The notes beneath the pieces were generated by a model that was not told where the DNA came from, did no database searches, and worked only from the letters and a program-made list of their open reading frames with translations. Shown in pieces: positions 44,450 to 52,208 of a stretch of DNA of 64,000 bases; the first letter of the stretch is position 1; each line of letters begins with the position of its first letter. Source of the DNA: Aquimarina sp. AU474 (GTDB lineage: Bacteria > Bacteroidota > Bacteroidia > Flavobacteriales > Flavobacteriaceae). Location of the stretch: the NCBI RefSeq assembly GCF_900312815.1, contig NZ_OMPE01000005.1, positions 337,984-401,983 of the forward strand, written 5' to 3'. A program made the translations under genes and the position numbers.

Positions 44450-45727
44450 ATGACTACCTCTCAATTACATCAATTATTCATTAATAGTGCTGGTGTTTGT
44501 ACAGATACCCGAAAGATCAAAGACAACACTATTTTCTTTGCACTTAAGGGTGACAATTTTAATGGAAACACCTATGCTAAAAAAGCGTTAGAGCTTGGAG
44601 CTTCATATGCCATTATTGATGAAATTGAATTTAAAGTATCAGAAAAACATATTCTCGTTGAAGATGTACTAAAAACTCTTCAGGAATTAGCATCATATCA
44701 TCGAGAGTATCTAGGTATACCTATTATAGGGCTTACCGGTAGTAATGGAAAAACTACTACCAAAGAGTTAATAAACAGTGTCCTTTCTTCTGGTTATAAA
44801 ACTACTGCGACAGTTGGCAATTTAAATAATCACATAGGAGTGCCATTAACTCTTTTATCGATGACCAAAGCTACTCAAATCGGAATAGTGGAAATGGGAG
44901 CTAATCATATCGGAGAAATTGATGCTTTATGCTCAATTGCTAAACCGGATTACGGATACATTACAAATATTGGCAAAGCACATTTAGAAGGTTTTGGCAG
45001 TCTAGAAGGAGTTTTAAAAGGAAAAACCGAATTGTATTCGTACCTAAAAAAACGCAACAAACTAGTCTTTTTAAATATCGAAGATGAAAAACTTCTTAAC
45101 GCATCATCAGGCCTAAATAGTTATAGTTTTTCTCAATCCGATAAAAGCGATATCACTGTTTTGTTATCTAAAGCAGATCCAAATGTAATTGTTAATTATG
45201 ACCAACAAACTATACAAAGTAATTTGATTGGCGTATATAATTTTACAAATATCGCTGCAGCAATTACCATTGGTTCATATTTCAATCTTTCTGCAAATCA
45301 AATCAAAACGGCTATACAATCCTACACTCCTTCTAACAATAGATCTGAGATTATTAAAAAAGAAAATTACACGATTATTTTGGATGCCTACAATGCCAAC
45401 CCAACAAGTATGGAGGCTGCAATTCACAATTTTGACCAATTAAACCACACTACTAAGATTGCTTTTTTAGGAGATATGTTTGAATTGGGAGATGAAGCTT
45501 CTGTAGAACATCAAAGAATCTTAGACCTCATATCCAGTACTGCAGTAAACGAGATTCATCTTATTGGAAATATTTTTTTTGACTGTAAAGCCAATGACCA
45601 CCGTATACATCAATATGAATCCTATAAAGATTTTGAAGATCACCTAAATCTAAAAAATAAAGAAGGTGCAATTCTTATTAAAGGATCTAGAGGAATGAAA
45701 CTTGAACGAATTTTAGATATTCTTTAG
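44450..45727 (+). CDS. murF: UDP-N-acetylmuramoyl-tripeptide--D-alanyl-D-alanine ligase
   Basis: A 425-residue Mur ligase that adds D-Ala-D-Ala to the peptidoglycan precursor, in the cytoplasm. The ATP loop is IIGLTGSNGKTTTKELI, with EMGANHIGEIDALC and LDAYNANPTSMEAAI as further Mur-ligase motifs. C-terminal FLGDMFELGDEA and ILIKGSRGMKLERIL complete it. It stands alone, outside a dcw cluster, which is normal for this gene in Flavobacteriia. Confidence 0.96.
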   Translation: MTTSQLHQLFINSAGVCTDTRKIKDNTIFFALKGDNFNGNTYAKKALELGASYAIIDEIEFKVSEKHILVEDVLKTLQELASYHREYLGIPIIGLTGSNGKTTTKELINSVLSSGYKTTATVGNLNNHIGVPLTLLSMTKATQIGIVEMGANHIGEIDALCSIAKPDYGYITNIGKAHLEGFGSLEGVLKGKTELYSYLKKRNKLVFLNIEDEKLLNASSGLNSYSFSQSDKSDITVLLSKADPNVIVNYDQQTIQSNLIGVYNFTNIAAAITIGSYFNLSANQIKTAIQSYTPSNNRSEIIKKENYTIILDAYNANPTSMEAAIHNFDQLNHTTKIAFLGDMFELGDEASVEHQRILDLISSTAVNEIHLIGNIFFDCKANDHRIHQYESYKDFEDHLNLKNKEGAILIKGSRGMKLERILDIL

Positions 45728-45729
45728 TT

Positions 45730-46809
45730 CTAATCATTATTATCTCTAACAAACATTTCAAGGTTATCAATAGATGTTTTCGATCCTTTGCTAATAGATC
45801 GTTTTATAATTAAAAATAAAAGAAGTTTTTTGAATAGTGATTTTGCCTCAAAATATATTTCCAAAGTCAATTTACATGTATTATCTGATGTAGGTTTTAT
45901 TATAAAAAATTGATACATCGCATGTATCGGTATATCATGTGTAAGTTCTCCATACACAATCTCATCGGCGTATGTCTTTTTAGTAATCGTAGTAAAATTT
46001 AACCTCTTTCCGTCAATAACACATACATGTTCAGTTCCTAAACGTGTTACCTCGTCAGGGTTATATTCAAATTTCTCTACTCCCTTTACCCAGTAATGTC
46101 TATAACTGTAATTAGTAATATATTCTAATAACTCTGCTGCAGGAATCTTGAAATCTTGATGATGAACAACACCAGGCGGGTATTTAAAATCATATACTTC
46201 GGAGGTTTCAAATGGATTTAATTTTAATAAATTTTTATCTATTTCAGAAAATAAATATCCTATTTCTACCTCATCATATACATCTCTACCAACACCAAAA
46301 GTATAGAGTAAGCTATTATAATTATCTGGAAGACCAATACGGTTTGACACTGCGTTACTTATAAGGGCATACGTGTCACTATCAATAGAATTTTTAAGTA
46401 ATCTATGGGCTTCAATTACAAATTGACCAAAAGGCTTACGTTTTTCTTGCACAGTAATAAACTGCACATCCCCACAATGAACAATAATCTTAAGTTGTAA
46501 ATCGGGAGCTGTTGCGCAAGCGTTACAAGGACAAATTCGATTTTTTTCTAAACGCTTAAGGTGACTATAAAACGCAGTGAACATAGTCTCTATCTGAGCC
46601 AGAAGTTTTTCTTGAGAAGGTATTTCATTTACTTTATAAAAAAACAAAGCATCACCTTCTACTTCTGCCAATTTAAGATCCTGGGTGTTTGCATTTATTA
46701 GTACTTCTAACAACTCGGAAATCACATGTTGACTATGCTCAACCTCGGTATTTCGAACAAATTTTGTAAATCCCGAAATGTCTGGTATAAAAAGTAATGA
46801 AATTGCCAT
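45730..46809 (-). CDS. Class III nucleotide-cyclase-like protein with SRPBCC-like C-terminus (DUF2652)
   Basis: A 359-residue protein of the DUF2652 type. Residues 1-200 resemble a class III adenylate/guanylate cyclase: LFIPDISGFTKFV (first metal Asp about 9), KLAEVEGDALFFYK (second Asp) and IVHCGDVQF. A CPCNACA Cys cluster lies near 93-99. The C-terminal half (about 215-345) has an SRPBCC-like pattern (FKIPAAELLEYITNYSYRHYW). Cyclase activity is unproved. It ends 3 nt from convergent murF. Confidence 0.75.
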   Translation of the reverse strand: MAISLLFIPDISGFTKFVRNTEVEHSQHVISELLEVLINANTQDLKLAEVEGDALFFYKVNEIPSQEKLLAQIETMFTAFYSHLKRLEKNRICPCNACATAPDLQLKIIVHCGDVQFITVQEKRKPFGQFVIEAHRLLKNSIDSDTYALISNAVSNRIGLPDNYNSLLYTFGVGRDVYDEVEIGYLFSEIDKNLLKLNPFETSEVYDFKYPPGVVHHQDFKIPAAELLEYITNYSYRHYWVKGVEKFEYNPDEVTRLGTEHVCVIDGKRLNFTTITKKTYADEIVYGELTHDIPIHAMYQFFIIKPTSDNTCKLTLEIYFEAKSLFKKLLLFLIIKRSISKGSKTSIDNLEMFVRDNND

Positions 46810-47070
46810 TTATAAAAAAGGTAATGTGCGTTTCATCATCCTAATATATTAGGATTCTGTTCAAAACACCATTAATCGTGTAACAATATACAAATCCCTG
46901 ATCATCATTATTCTCTCTTAAGTTTTATTTAACCTTAACGATCAATAGGATATAAAAGTTACAAAATGACCTCTTTTATGATCAATTTCGTCTTTAGGGT
47001 TTCGTATATTGCTATAAGAATCTAATTATTTTGTTTTATGGTATTGATAATATAACATGAAAGAAAAATA

Positions 47071-47952
47071 TTAATTTATCTTTTGCAGTAATGGATTAAA
47101 TGCCTTAGAGGCTACTATTATTTTATCTCCCACCGTCATTGTTTTAACATCAGATTTATCTGCTACTATTTTGACAAAATTTGCACCTATCAGAACGGTA
47201 ACTACATAAATAATACCTTCTCTTTTTACCTCTACTATTTCTCCTGAGAACTGAAATTTACCACTAACTTGTTTACTTGTAAAAACATCAATTGGATTAC
47301 CTTGTTTAATTATTCTGCCATTTTCGATTACAAAAATGTTATCACACATTTTTATAACCTCCCCTATCTCATGACTAATTAGTATAGTGGTTAAATTGAA
47401 TTGTTTATGCATTTTAAGAATATAATCTTGTAATCTTGATCTCATACTATGATCTAAAGCCGAAAGCGGTTCATCTAACATTAAAATTTCTGGTTTTCTC
47501 ACCAAAGCTCTAGCTAAAGCCACCCTTTGTTTTTGGCCTCCTGATAACTTATCCGGTTTTCGATTTTTTAGTTCGCCAAGCTCTACGAGTTCAATGAGCT
47601 CATTTACAATTTGTTTATCCTGTCCTTTTTCTAATGCGAAAAGAAGGTTTTCTTTCACAGTCATGTTAGGAAATAAAGCATATTCTTGGAATACGTAACC
47701 AATTCTTCTCTGTTGTGGTTTTACATAAATTTTGTTTTTGGTATCAAGCCAAATTCTATCATTCACTTTTACATAGCCTTTATCTGCAGTCATTAATCCA
47801 GCAATCATTCTTAGAATTGATGTTTTACCTGCTCCAGAATCTCCATAAAGAGTAACAAAATCGCCTTCTTTAATCTCTATATCAATATCCAACAACATAA
47901 CTCCATTGGTAGCTATCAATTGCTTTTGTAATGCTATATGTATCATTTCCAA
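47071..47952 (-). CDS. modC: Molybdate ABC transporter ATP-binding protein
   Basis: A 293-residue ATPase. Walker A GDSGAGKTSILRM, Q-loop VFQEYALFPNMTVKEN, signature KLSGGQKQRVALARALV and Walker B ILMLDEPLSALD are all present. A C-terminal TOBE-like strand region (about 228-290, SGEIVEVKREGIIYVVTVLI) may sense molybdate. Its start overlaps the end of modB by 10 nt. It is the last gene of the mod operon. Confidence 0.88.
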   Translation of the reverse strand: MEMIHIALQKQLIATNGVMLLDIDIEIKEGDFVTLYGDSGAGKTSILRMIAGLMTADKGYVKVNDRIWLDTKNKIYVKPQQRRIGYVFQEYALFPNMTVKENLLFALEKGQDKQIVNELIELVELGELKNRKPDKLSGGQKQRVALARALVRKPEILMLDEPLSALDHSMRSRLQDYILKMHKQFNLTTILISHEIGEVIKMCDNIFVIENGRIIKQGNPIDVFTSKQVSGKFQFSGEIVEVKREGIIYVVTVLIGANFVKIVADKSDVKTMTVGDKIIVASKAFNPLLQKIN

Positions 47953-48617
47953 AATCTTTTTAAGTACCCTCCATTCACAATGTAAACAACTAACAATATG
48001 CTAAATGTAATTGCAAATAAGATCAGTGAGTACATATTAGCTGTATCATAATTTAGCGCCTCTACTTCATCATAAATGGCAATAGAAGCCACCTTTGTTT
48101 CTCCCGGTATATTACCACCTATCATTAATACTACGCCAAACTCACCAATTGTATGCGCAAAAGCCAATACAATCCCAGTTAATAATGATGGCTTTATATT
48201 GGGAATAAGTATTTTAAAAAGTGTAACAATTTTGGATTTACCCAATACATACGAAGCTTCCATTATTGTAATATTAAGATTAGAAAAACCAGCCTGTATA
48301 GGATGAACCATAAATGGTAAACTATAAATAACTGAAGCTAGAACCAACCCTTGAAAAGAAAAAATAAACTGTAGTCCAAGATGGTCATTTAACCATCCTC
48401 CTAATGAACTAGAAGGACTCAAGGTTACTAATAAATAAAACCCCAAAACCGTGGGAGGTAAAACAAGAGGCATACTCACTAAAGTTTCAAGAATAGGTTT
48501 TAATCGAGATTTGGTATAGGCCAACCAGTATGACAAGGGAATAGAAATGATTAATAACAAAAATGTAGTAATCAAAGCCAATTTAAAAGTCAATAATAAA
48601 GGTTGCCAATCCATCAT
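47943..48617 (-). CDS. modB: Molybdate ABC transporter permease
   Basis: A 224-residue inner-membrane permease with five or six membrane segments. The cytoplasmic EAA loop is recognisable as [30 protein letters not shown], and [42 protein letters not shown] is the ModB signature region in broken form. It overlaps the TOBE gene (ATGA) upstream and modC downstream. Confidence 0.9.
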   Translation of the reverse strand: [224 protein letters not shown]

Positions 48618-49012
48618 TGTGATAACATTATTTCGGTAGTTTTTATCAATATCGTTACTTCTTCTTCGATTTGTAATATCATTTCGTTCATTGCATCAGA
48701 CGTAATGATTGCTGAGATATCTCCCACTGCCGTACTTATAATAATTTTGCTTAAAAGTACTCCTTTTTCTATCGTAGAAATATTACCCGTTACTTTGTTC
48801 GGAATACTAAGTTCACATCCATCACCTTTGCTTATAATAACTTCTGTTTCTTTAAAAACAACTTTTACTGGATTTGTTTTTTTTAAGTAAGAAACGGTAT
48901 CAGGTGTTTCAATAATCATCGCCTGAAACAAAATGTCGTTGACATTTATTGTGACCAGAGATAAACTACCGTTTGTTTTTATGGATGCAATTTTACCTTC
49001 TAAAGTATTCAT
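48614..49012 (-). CDS. TOBE (molybdopterin-binding) domain protein
   Basis: A 132-residue protein with two consecutive Mop/TOBE domains (about 1-65 and 68-132): NTLEGKIASIKTNGSLSLVTI and VTGNISTIEKGVLLSKIII. Such proteins store or sense molybdate. It lies between modA (3 nt) and modB (4-nt overlap) and probably serves as molybdate buffer or regulator subunit of this transporter. Confidence 0.85.
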   Translation of the reverse strand: MNTLEGKIASIKTNGSLSLVTINVNDILFQAMIIETPDTVSYLKKTNPVKVVFKETEVIISKGDGCELSIPNKVTGNISTIEKGVLLSKIIISTAVGDISAIITSDAMNEMILQIEEEVTILIKTTEIMLSQ

Positions 49013-49015
49013 AGC

Positions 49016-49789
49016 TCAATTCTTAATTGTTGTATATCCATAATTTTGAAGAATTCCCCTTACCTCTTTAGACCATAAAAACTGGTAATATTTTTCTACA
49101 TTCTTCTTTTTAATATTACTACTGCTATTCTGTTTGATAACAACAACACCTTGAGCAATAGGAGAATAATCTTCGTCGCTTATATCAATCCAATTTCCTT
49201 TATTTTTCATTCTACCAGATAAAACTACCGATTTTGATGTAAAACCTATTTGAGCAGATTCAGAAATAATAAATTGATTAGTTTGTAATATACTCTCTCC
49301 ATACACCAATTTCTCTTCTACATCTTTGTAAATCTTACGATTTTCAAGCACTTCAACACTAGCCGCTCCATACGGCGCTATCTTTGGGTTTGCCAATGCG
49401 ATATGTTTTATACTAGGGTTTTTTAGCATTTTTATAGATGGTTTTATATTTTTTATCGCCGACCATAGCACTAACTTTCCATAAACAAAGACTTTAGGTT
49501 CCTCAAGAATATTACCGTTTTTAAAAAGTTCTTGGGGATATTTCATATTTGCAGAAATAAATATATCATAAGGTGCTCCTTCCTTAATTTGAGCAGTAAG
49601 TTTGCCTGATGAACCTATAATTAACTCACATTTAATCCCCGTTTTTAAGGTAAATGCTTCGGACACATCTTTCATAGCAAATTGCATATTAGCCGCTACA
49701 GCAATATGCAAAATTTCTTTTCCCTCTCTTTGACAAGAACAGAAAAGTACTAAGCCTAAAAAAACTACGTATATATTTTTTGTCATCAA
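49016..49789 (-). CDS. modA: Molybdate ABC transporter substrate-binding lipoprotein
   Basis: A 257-residue lipoprotein (LGLVLFCSCQRE, lipobox Cys about 19) of the ModA family. ILHIAVAANMQFAMKDV, IIGSSGKLTAQIKEGAPYDIFISANMKYP and IALANPKIAPYGAASVEVLE are ligand-binding segments. It captures molybdate or tungstate for ModBC. It is the first gene of the operon. Confidence 0.92.
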   Translation of the reverse strand: MMTKNIYVVFLGLVLFCSCQREGKEILHIAVAANMQFAMKDVSEAFTLKTGIKCELIIGSSGKLTAQIKEGAPYDIFISANMKYPQELFKNGNILEEPKVFVYGKLVLWSAIKNIKPSIKMLKNPSIKHIALANPKIAPYGAASVEVLENRKIYKDVEEKLVYGESILQTNQFIISESAQIGFTSKSVVLSGRMKNKGNWIDISDEDYSPIAQGVVVIKQNSSSNIKKKNVEKYYQFLWSKEVRGILQNYGYTTIKN

Positions 49790-49889
49790 CTACATTTCAA
49801 AGCTAAGCTATTCTTTATACAAATAACTTTATCAAACCCGTTTACTTTGTTTTTATACTTTTGATTATATTAAATGTAGCAAAAAAAAT

Positions 49890-49918
49890 AGGGGACTTAA
49901 AAAAATTAAGTCCCCCCT
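49890..49918 (-). terminator. Terminator downstream of the peptide gene array
   Basis: GGGGACTTAA and TTAAGTCCCC form a 10-bp stem with a 6-nt loop. On the minus strand UA and then eight Us follow. It closes the transcript that carries the peptide genes at 49948-50680. Confidence 0.75.
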
Positions 49919-49947
49919 TGTCAATAAATCCAAAAAAATACTCTACT

Positions 49948-50142
49948 CTAATTTTGATTACCTATTGACACACAATGATTCTCGCCATTGTAAATTTTAG
50001 ATACACAAAAGTTGGTCTTTATAAAACTTTCTTTAACATTATCTATTTTAAATCTTGATGTTTTGCCCTAAACTTTAGATATTTTTTGACTCTTATTAAC
50101 TTCTGCAACTCCAGTTATCAAAGAAACTCTAAGGTTAATCAT
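49948..50142 (-). pseudogene. Possible decayed third peptide precursor with in-frame TAG
   Basis: From ATG 50142 one frame of 65 codons runs to TAG 49948-49950 and is interrupted only by one TAG after 24 codons. The part after it (FKIDNVKESFIKTNFCVSK, then IYNGENHCVSIGNQN) is short, with two Cys, and lies directly after an intact precursor gene and before the shared terminator. This may be a dead precursor, or chance. No double-glycine motif is seen. Confidence 0.3.
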
Positions 50143-50160
50143 CTCTAAATCTTTTCAAAT

Positions 50161-50328
50161 TTAATAGGCATCACAATTCTCGGATCTACAATTTGTATTA
50201 CAGCCCGTTAATTGTTGATCACTTTGAGTTGCGAAAGCTTTAATATGTCCTCCTTTGATTCTGGCATAATTCAAATTAGCAATTGTTAGCTTTCTAATGT
50301 CGAATTTGTTTTTGTTTACTTTTTTCAT
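50161..50328 (-). CDS. Lanthipeptide-like precursor peptide B (55 aa)
   Basis: ATG 50328 to TAA 50161 encodes 55 residues. The leader MKKVNKNKFDIRKLTIANLN is basic and helical and ends in RIKGG, a double-glycine-type cleavage site. The core HIKAFATQSDQQLTGCNTNC (with RSENCDAY to the end) has three Cys with Ser/Thr residues upstream, as expected for thioether bridges. It lies 163 nt downstream of precursor A on the same strand. No LanB/LanC, radical SAM or peptidase-ABC gene is seen in the window. Confidence 0.7.
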   Translation of the reverse strand: MKKVNKNKFDIRKLTIANLNYARIKGGHIKAFATQSDQQLTGCNTNCRSENCDAY

Positions 50329-50491
50329 GGTACTACATATATGAGTTAATTAATATTTGATACCCTCACGTCTTATGAGTTTACAATACTTATAAGAGTG
50401 CTTCTTTTCTGACTGAAAATAACTTTTAAGATTTCTGATAATTTTCAGGAAATAAGAACTTAATAAAACAGCTTCTCCTAAGTTTAAAAAA

Positions 50492-50680
50492 TTAGCAATT
50501 TACCGCAGAACCACCACCACAAGTACCTCCTACGGAACAACCTTGTGTGCAATATTTTTCGGTATCCTGATCAGTGGTAGTTTTCTGAAATGCTAAATAG
50601 CCAGCTTTAATTTGATTCTGACCTAATTTGCTAATTACCTCTCTTTTAAAATTAAGAGTCTTCAATTGTTTTTTTTGCAT
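50492..50680 (-). CDS. Class I lanthipeptide-like precursor peptide A (62 aa)
   Basis: The leader MQKKQLKTLNFKREVISKLG with QNQIKAG has the pattern of Bacteroidota class I lanthipeptide leaders (basic start, LNFKRE..IS.L, ending IKxG). The core begins after AG and is rich in Cys, Ser, Thr and Gly: EKYCTQGCSVGGTCGGGSAV, then NC. Four Cys alternate with Ser/Thr. It lies 199 nt downstream of a NusG/UpxY-like gene on the same strand. Modification enzymes are not adjacent and must be elsewhere or missing. Confidence 0.75.
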   Translation of the reverse strand: MQKKQLKTLNFKREVISKLGQNQIKAGYLAFQKTTTDQDTEKYCTQGCSVGGTCGGGSAVNC

Positions 50681-50879
50681 TCTAAAAAGTTTAATAATTA
50701 ATAGTTTCTAAGTTTATTAAGACTTCAATTGTATAATAAAGTCTATGTTTTAAAATAAAAATATCGTACATCCATTCTTATTTACATCATTGACATAAAA
50801 AGAATCCCCCTCTTCGATATCTAATTAATCTTTTGTAAGCGCTAAAGCAAAAAATCACTTCAGTTATTTTCAATGCTTT

Positions 50880-51404
50880 CTAGGCCGACTCTAGTGTTTC
50901 TTGTAAATAACAAGTAGGCATAGTCGCTACAATACTTTGCATCATCGAATCAATCCGAACTAATATTTTACTTTGATTATTTACCTTGAGAATTTCACAT
51001 TCCAAACCTCTTAATGGGCCATAAAATATTTTACAAATCTCTCCTATTTTATAAGGTTTGTTATGCAATTCTAAATCGGACAAATCTTCATCTTTCACGA
51101 TAAATTTTATCGCTTTAATTTCACTTTCTTTAACTATTGCATATTCATGTCCGAAACGAATAAAAGCCGATGCACCATCAATTGATAAAGATTGATGCAA
51201 ATCTTTAGCTGATTTAATTTTAACAAAAACGTAGGATTTAAATAGCGGTTCCTCAACCTTTTTTTTTCGATCACTCCATTGCTTAATAGTTTTTATCATG
51301 GGAACAAATACTTCGATTTCATTCTCGACCAATAGGTCATGTACTTTTTTTTCATGTCGTGATCTAACATAAAGAACATACCATTTATTTAATTTAAGAT
51401 TCAT
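50880..51404 (-). CDS. NusG/UpxY-like transcription antiterminator
   Basis: A 174-residue NusG paralogue. The NGN domain is present (KWYVLYVRSRHEKKVHDLLV, PLFKSYVFVKI), followed by a KOW-like C-terminal domain (IGEICKIFYGPLRGLECEIL). This is the layout of UpxY/RfaH-type antiterminators, which usually control one long surface-polysaccharide operon from its start. Here the downstream genes are peptide precursors and no polysaccharide genes are present. It has a long, structured leader. Confidence 0.88.
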   Translation of the reverse strand: MNLKLNKWYVLYVRSRHEKKVHDLLVENEIEVFVPMIKTIKQWSDRKKKVEEPLFKSYVFVKIKSAKDLHQSLSIDGASAFIRFGHEYAIVKESEIKAIKFIVKDEDLSDLELHNKPYKIGEICKIFYGPLRGLECEILKVNNQSKILVRIDSMMQSIVATMPTCYLQETLESA

Positions 51405-52023
51405 TGCGAGTAATTATTTTGACGGGTGAATAGAAACCATAGCTCCGCTTACCTGACTTGTGAGATATCCATTTCGGAATAGATATATCTAACAATCAAG
51501 TTTCAACCATACTGTAAAAGCCCAATACAGCATTATTTGCTTATGTTTTCTAGATAAAATTCTTATCAGGCCTATAAGTTGATAAGAGAACTTGTACACA
51601 CACAGAAGAAGGCCTGTTGAATTTTAACTACTTCTTCAACATTTCCGTATCGCTATACAAACATAAATTTAAATGTAAATGAGATAAAAATAAAGGCACA
51701 TCGGTAAGGATTTATAAATTATACCTGAAAAATTTATAAATTTTAAGTATTTAAATATCTATTTAAAATATTGATTATCAATCATTTATAACCATTTTTA
51801 AAAAATAATCGTATATACTTAATGAGATAAATATTTAGAGTAAATACAAGGCGGTACTTTAAGAATTTGGTAACATTCTTAAAGAGAAAATTATGGAATC
51901 AAGGATAAGAAAAATTCAATTTTAAAAACTAAAAAATCCTATAGTACTTCGCTTTTATAGCTATTATAAAATGATGCTTAACATTCGACATATCGACATC
52001 GCTTCTTTTACTTCTTTAAAACG
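51405..52023. other. Long intergenic region with structured leader of the antiterminator gene
   Basis: No gene is supported. A minus-strand -7 box TATGTTTG (51665-51658) predicts a leader of about 250 nt before the NusG-like start. In it, CTTATCA/TGATAAG (51562-51568 with 51580-51586) and GAAGAAG/CTTCTTC (51605-51611 with 51631-51637) or the competing GTTGAA/TTCAAC (51616-51621 with 51635-51640) can pair. Further right, CTTTAAGAAT and ATTCTTAAAG (51857-51866 with 51875-51884) form a perfect inverted repeat without a U tract. Confidence 0.5.
51658..51665 (-). promoter_or_regulatory. -7 promoter element of the antiterminator gene
   Basis: The minus strand reads TATGTTTG, matching TAnnTTTG; the triplet at -33 is TTA rather than TTG. 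The start would give a leader of about 250 nt, unusually long for this genome. Confidence 0.4.
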
Positions 52024-52056
52024 AAAAAATCCATCCGTTTTCACGGATGGATTTTT
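52024..52056 (-). terminator. Terminator of tRNA-Val
   Basis: AAATCCATCCG and CGGATGGATTT form an 11-bp stem with loop TTTTCA, flanked by A and U tracts on both strands. On the minus strand it lies 8 nt after the tRNA. Confidence 0.85.
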
Positions 52057-52064
52057 ATATGTTG

Positions 52065-52139
52065 TGGGCGCGAAGGGATTCGAACCCCTGACCCCTTGGG
52101 TGTAAACCAAGTGCTCTGAACCAACTGAGCTACGCGCCC
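52065..52139 (-). tRNA. tRNA-Val(TAC)
   Basis: The minus strand has acceptor arms GGGCGCG/CGCGCCC, a D-arm with AGCTCAGTTGGT, anticodon arm CTTGG TTTACAC CCAAG with anticodon TAC, and T-arm GGGTTCGAATCCC. Length is 75 nt without an encoded CCA. Confidence 0.97.
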
Positions 52140-52208
52140 GCTATCTTGCGATTGCGGATGCAAATATAAGACAGTTTTACAGTCTACCAAAAGAATTTCA
52201 AAGAAAAA

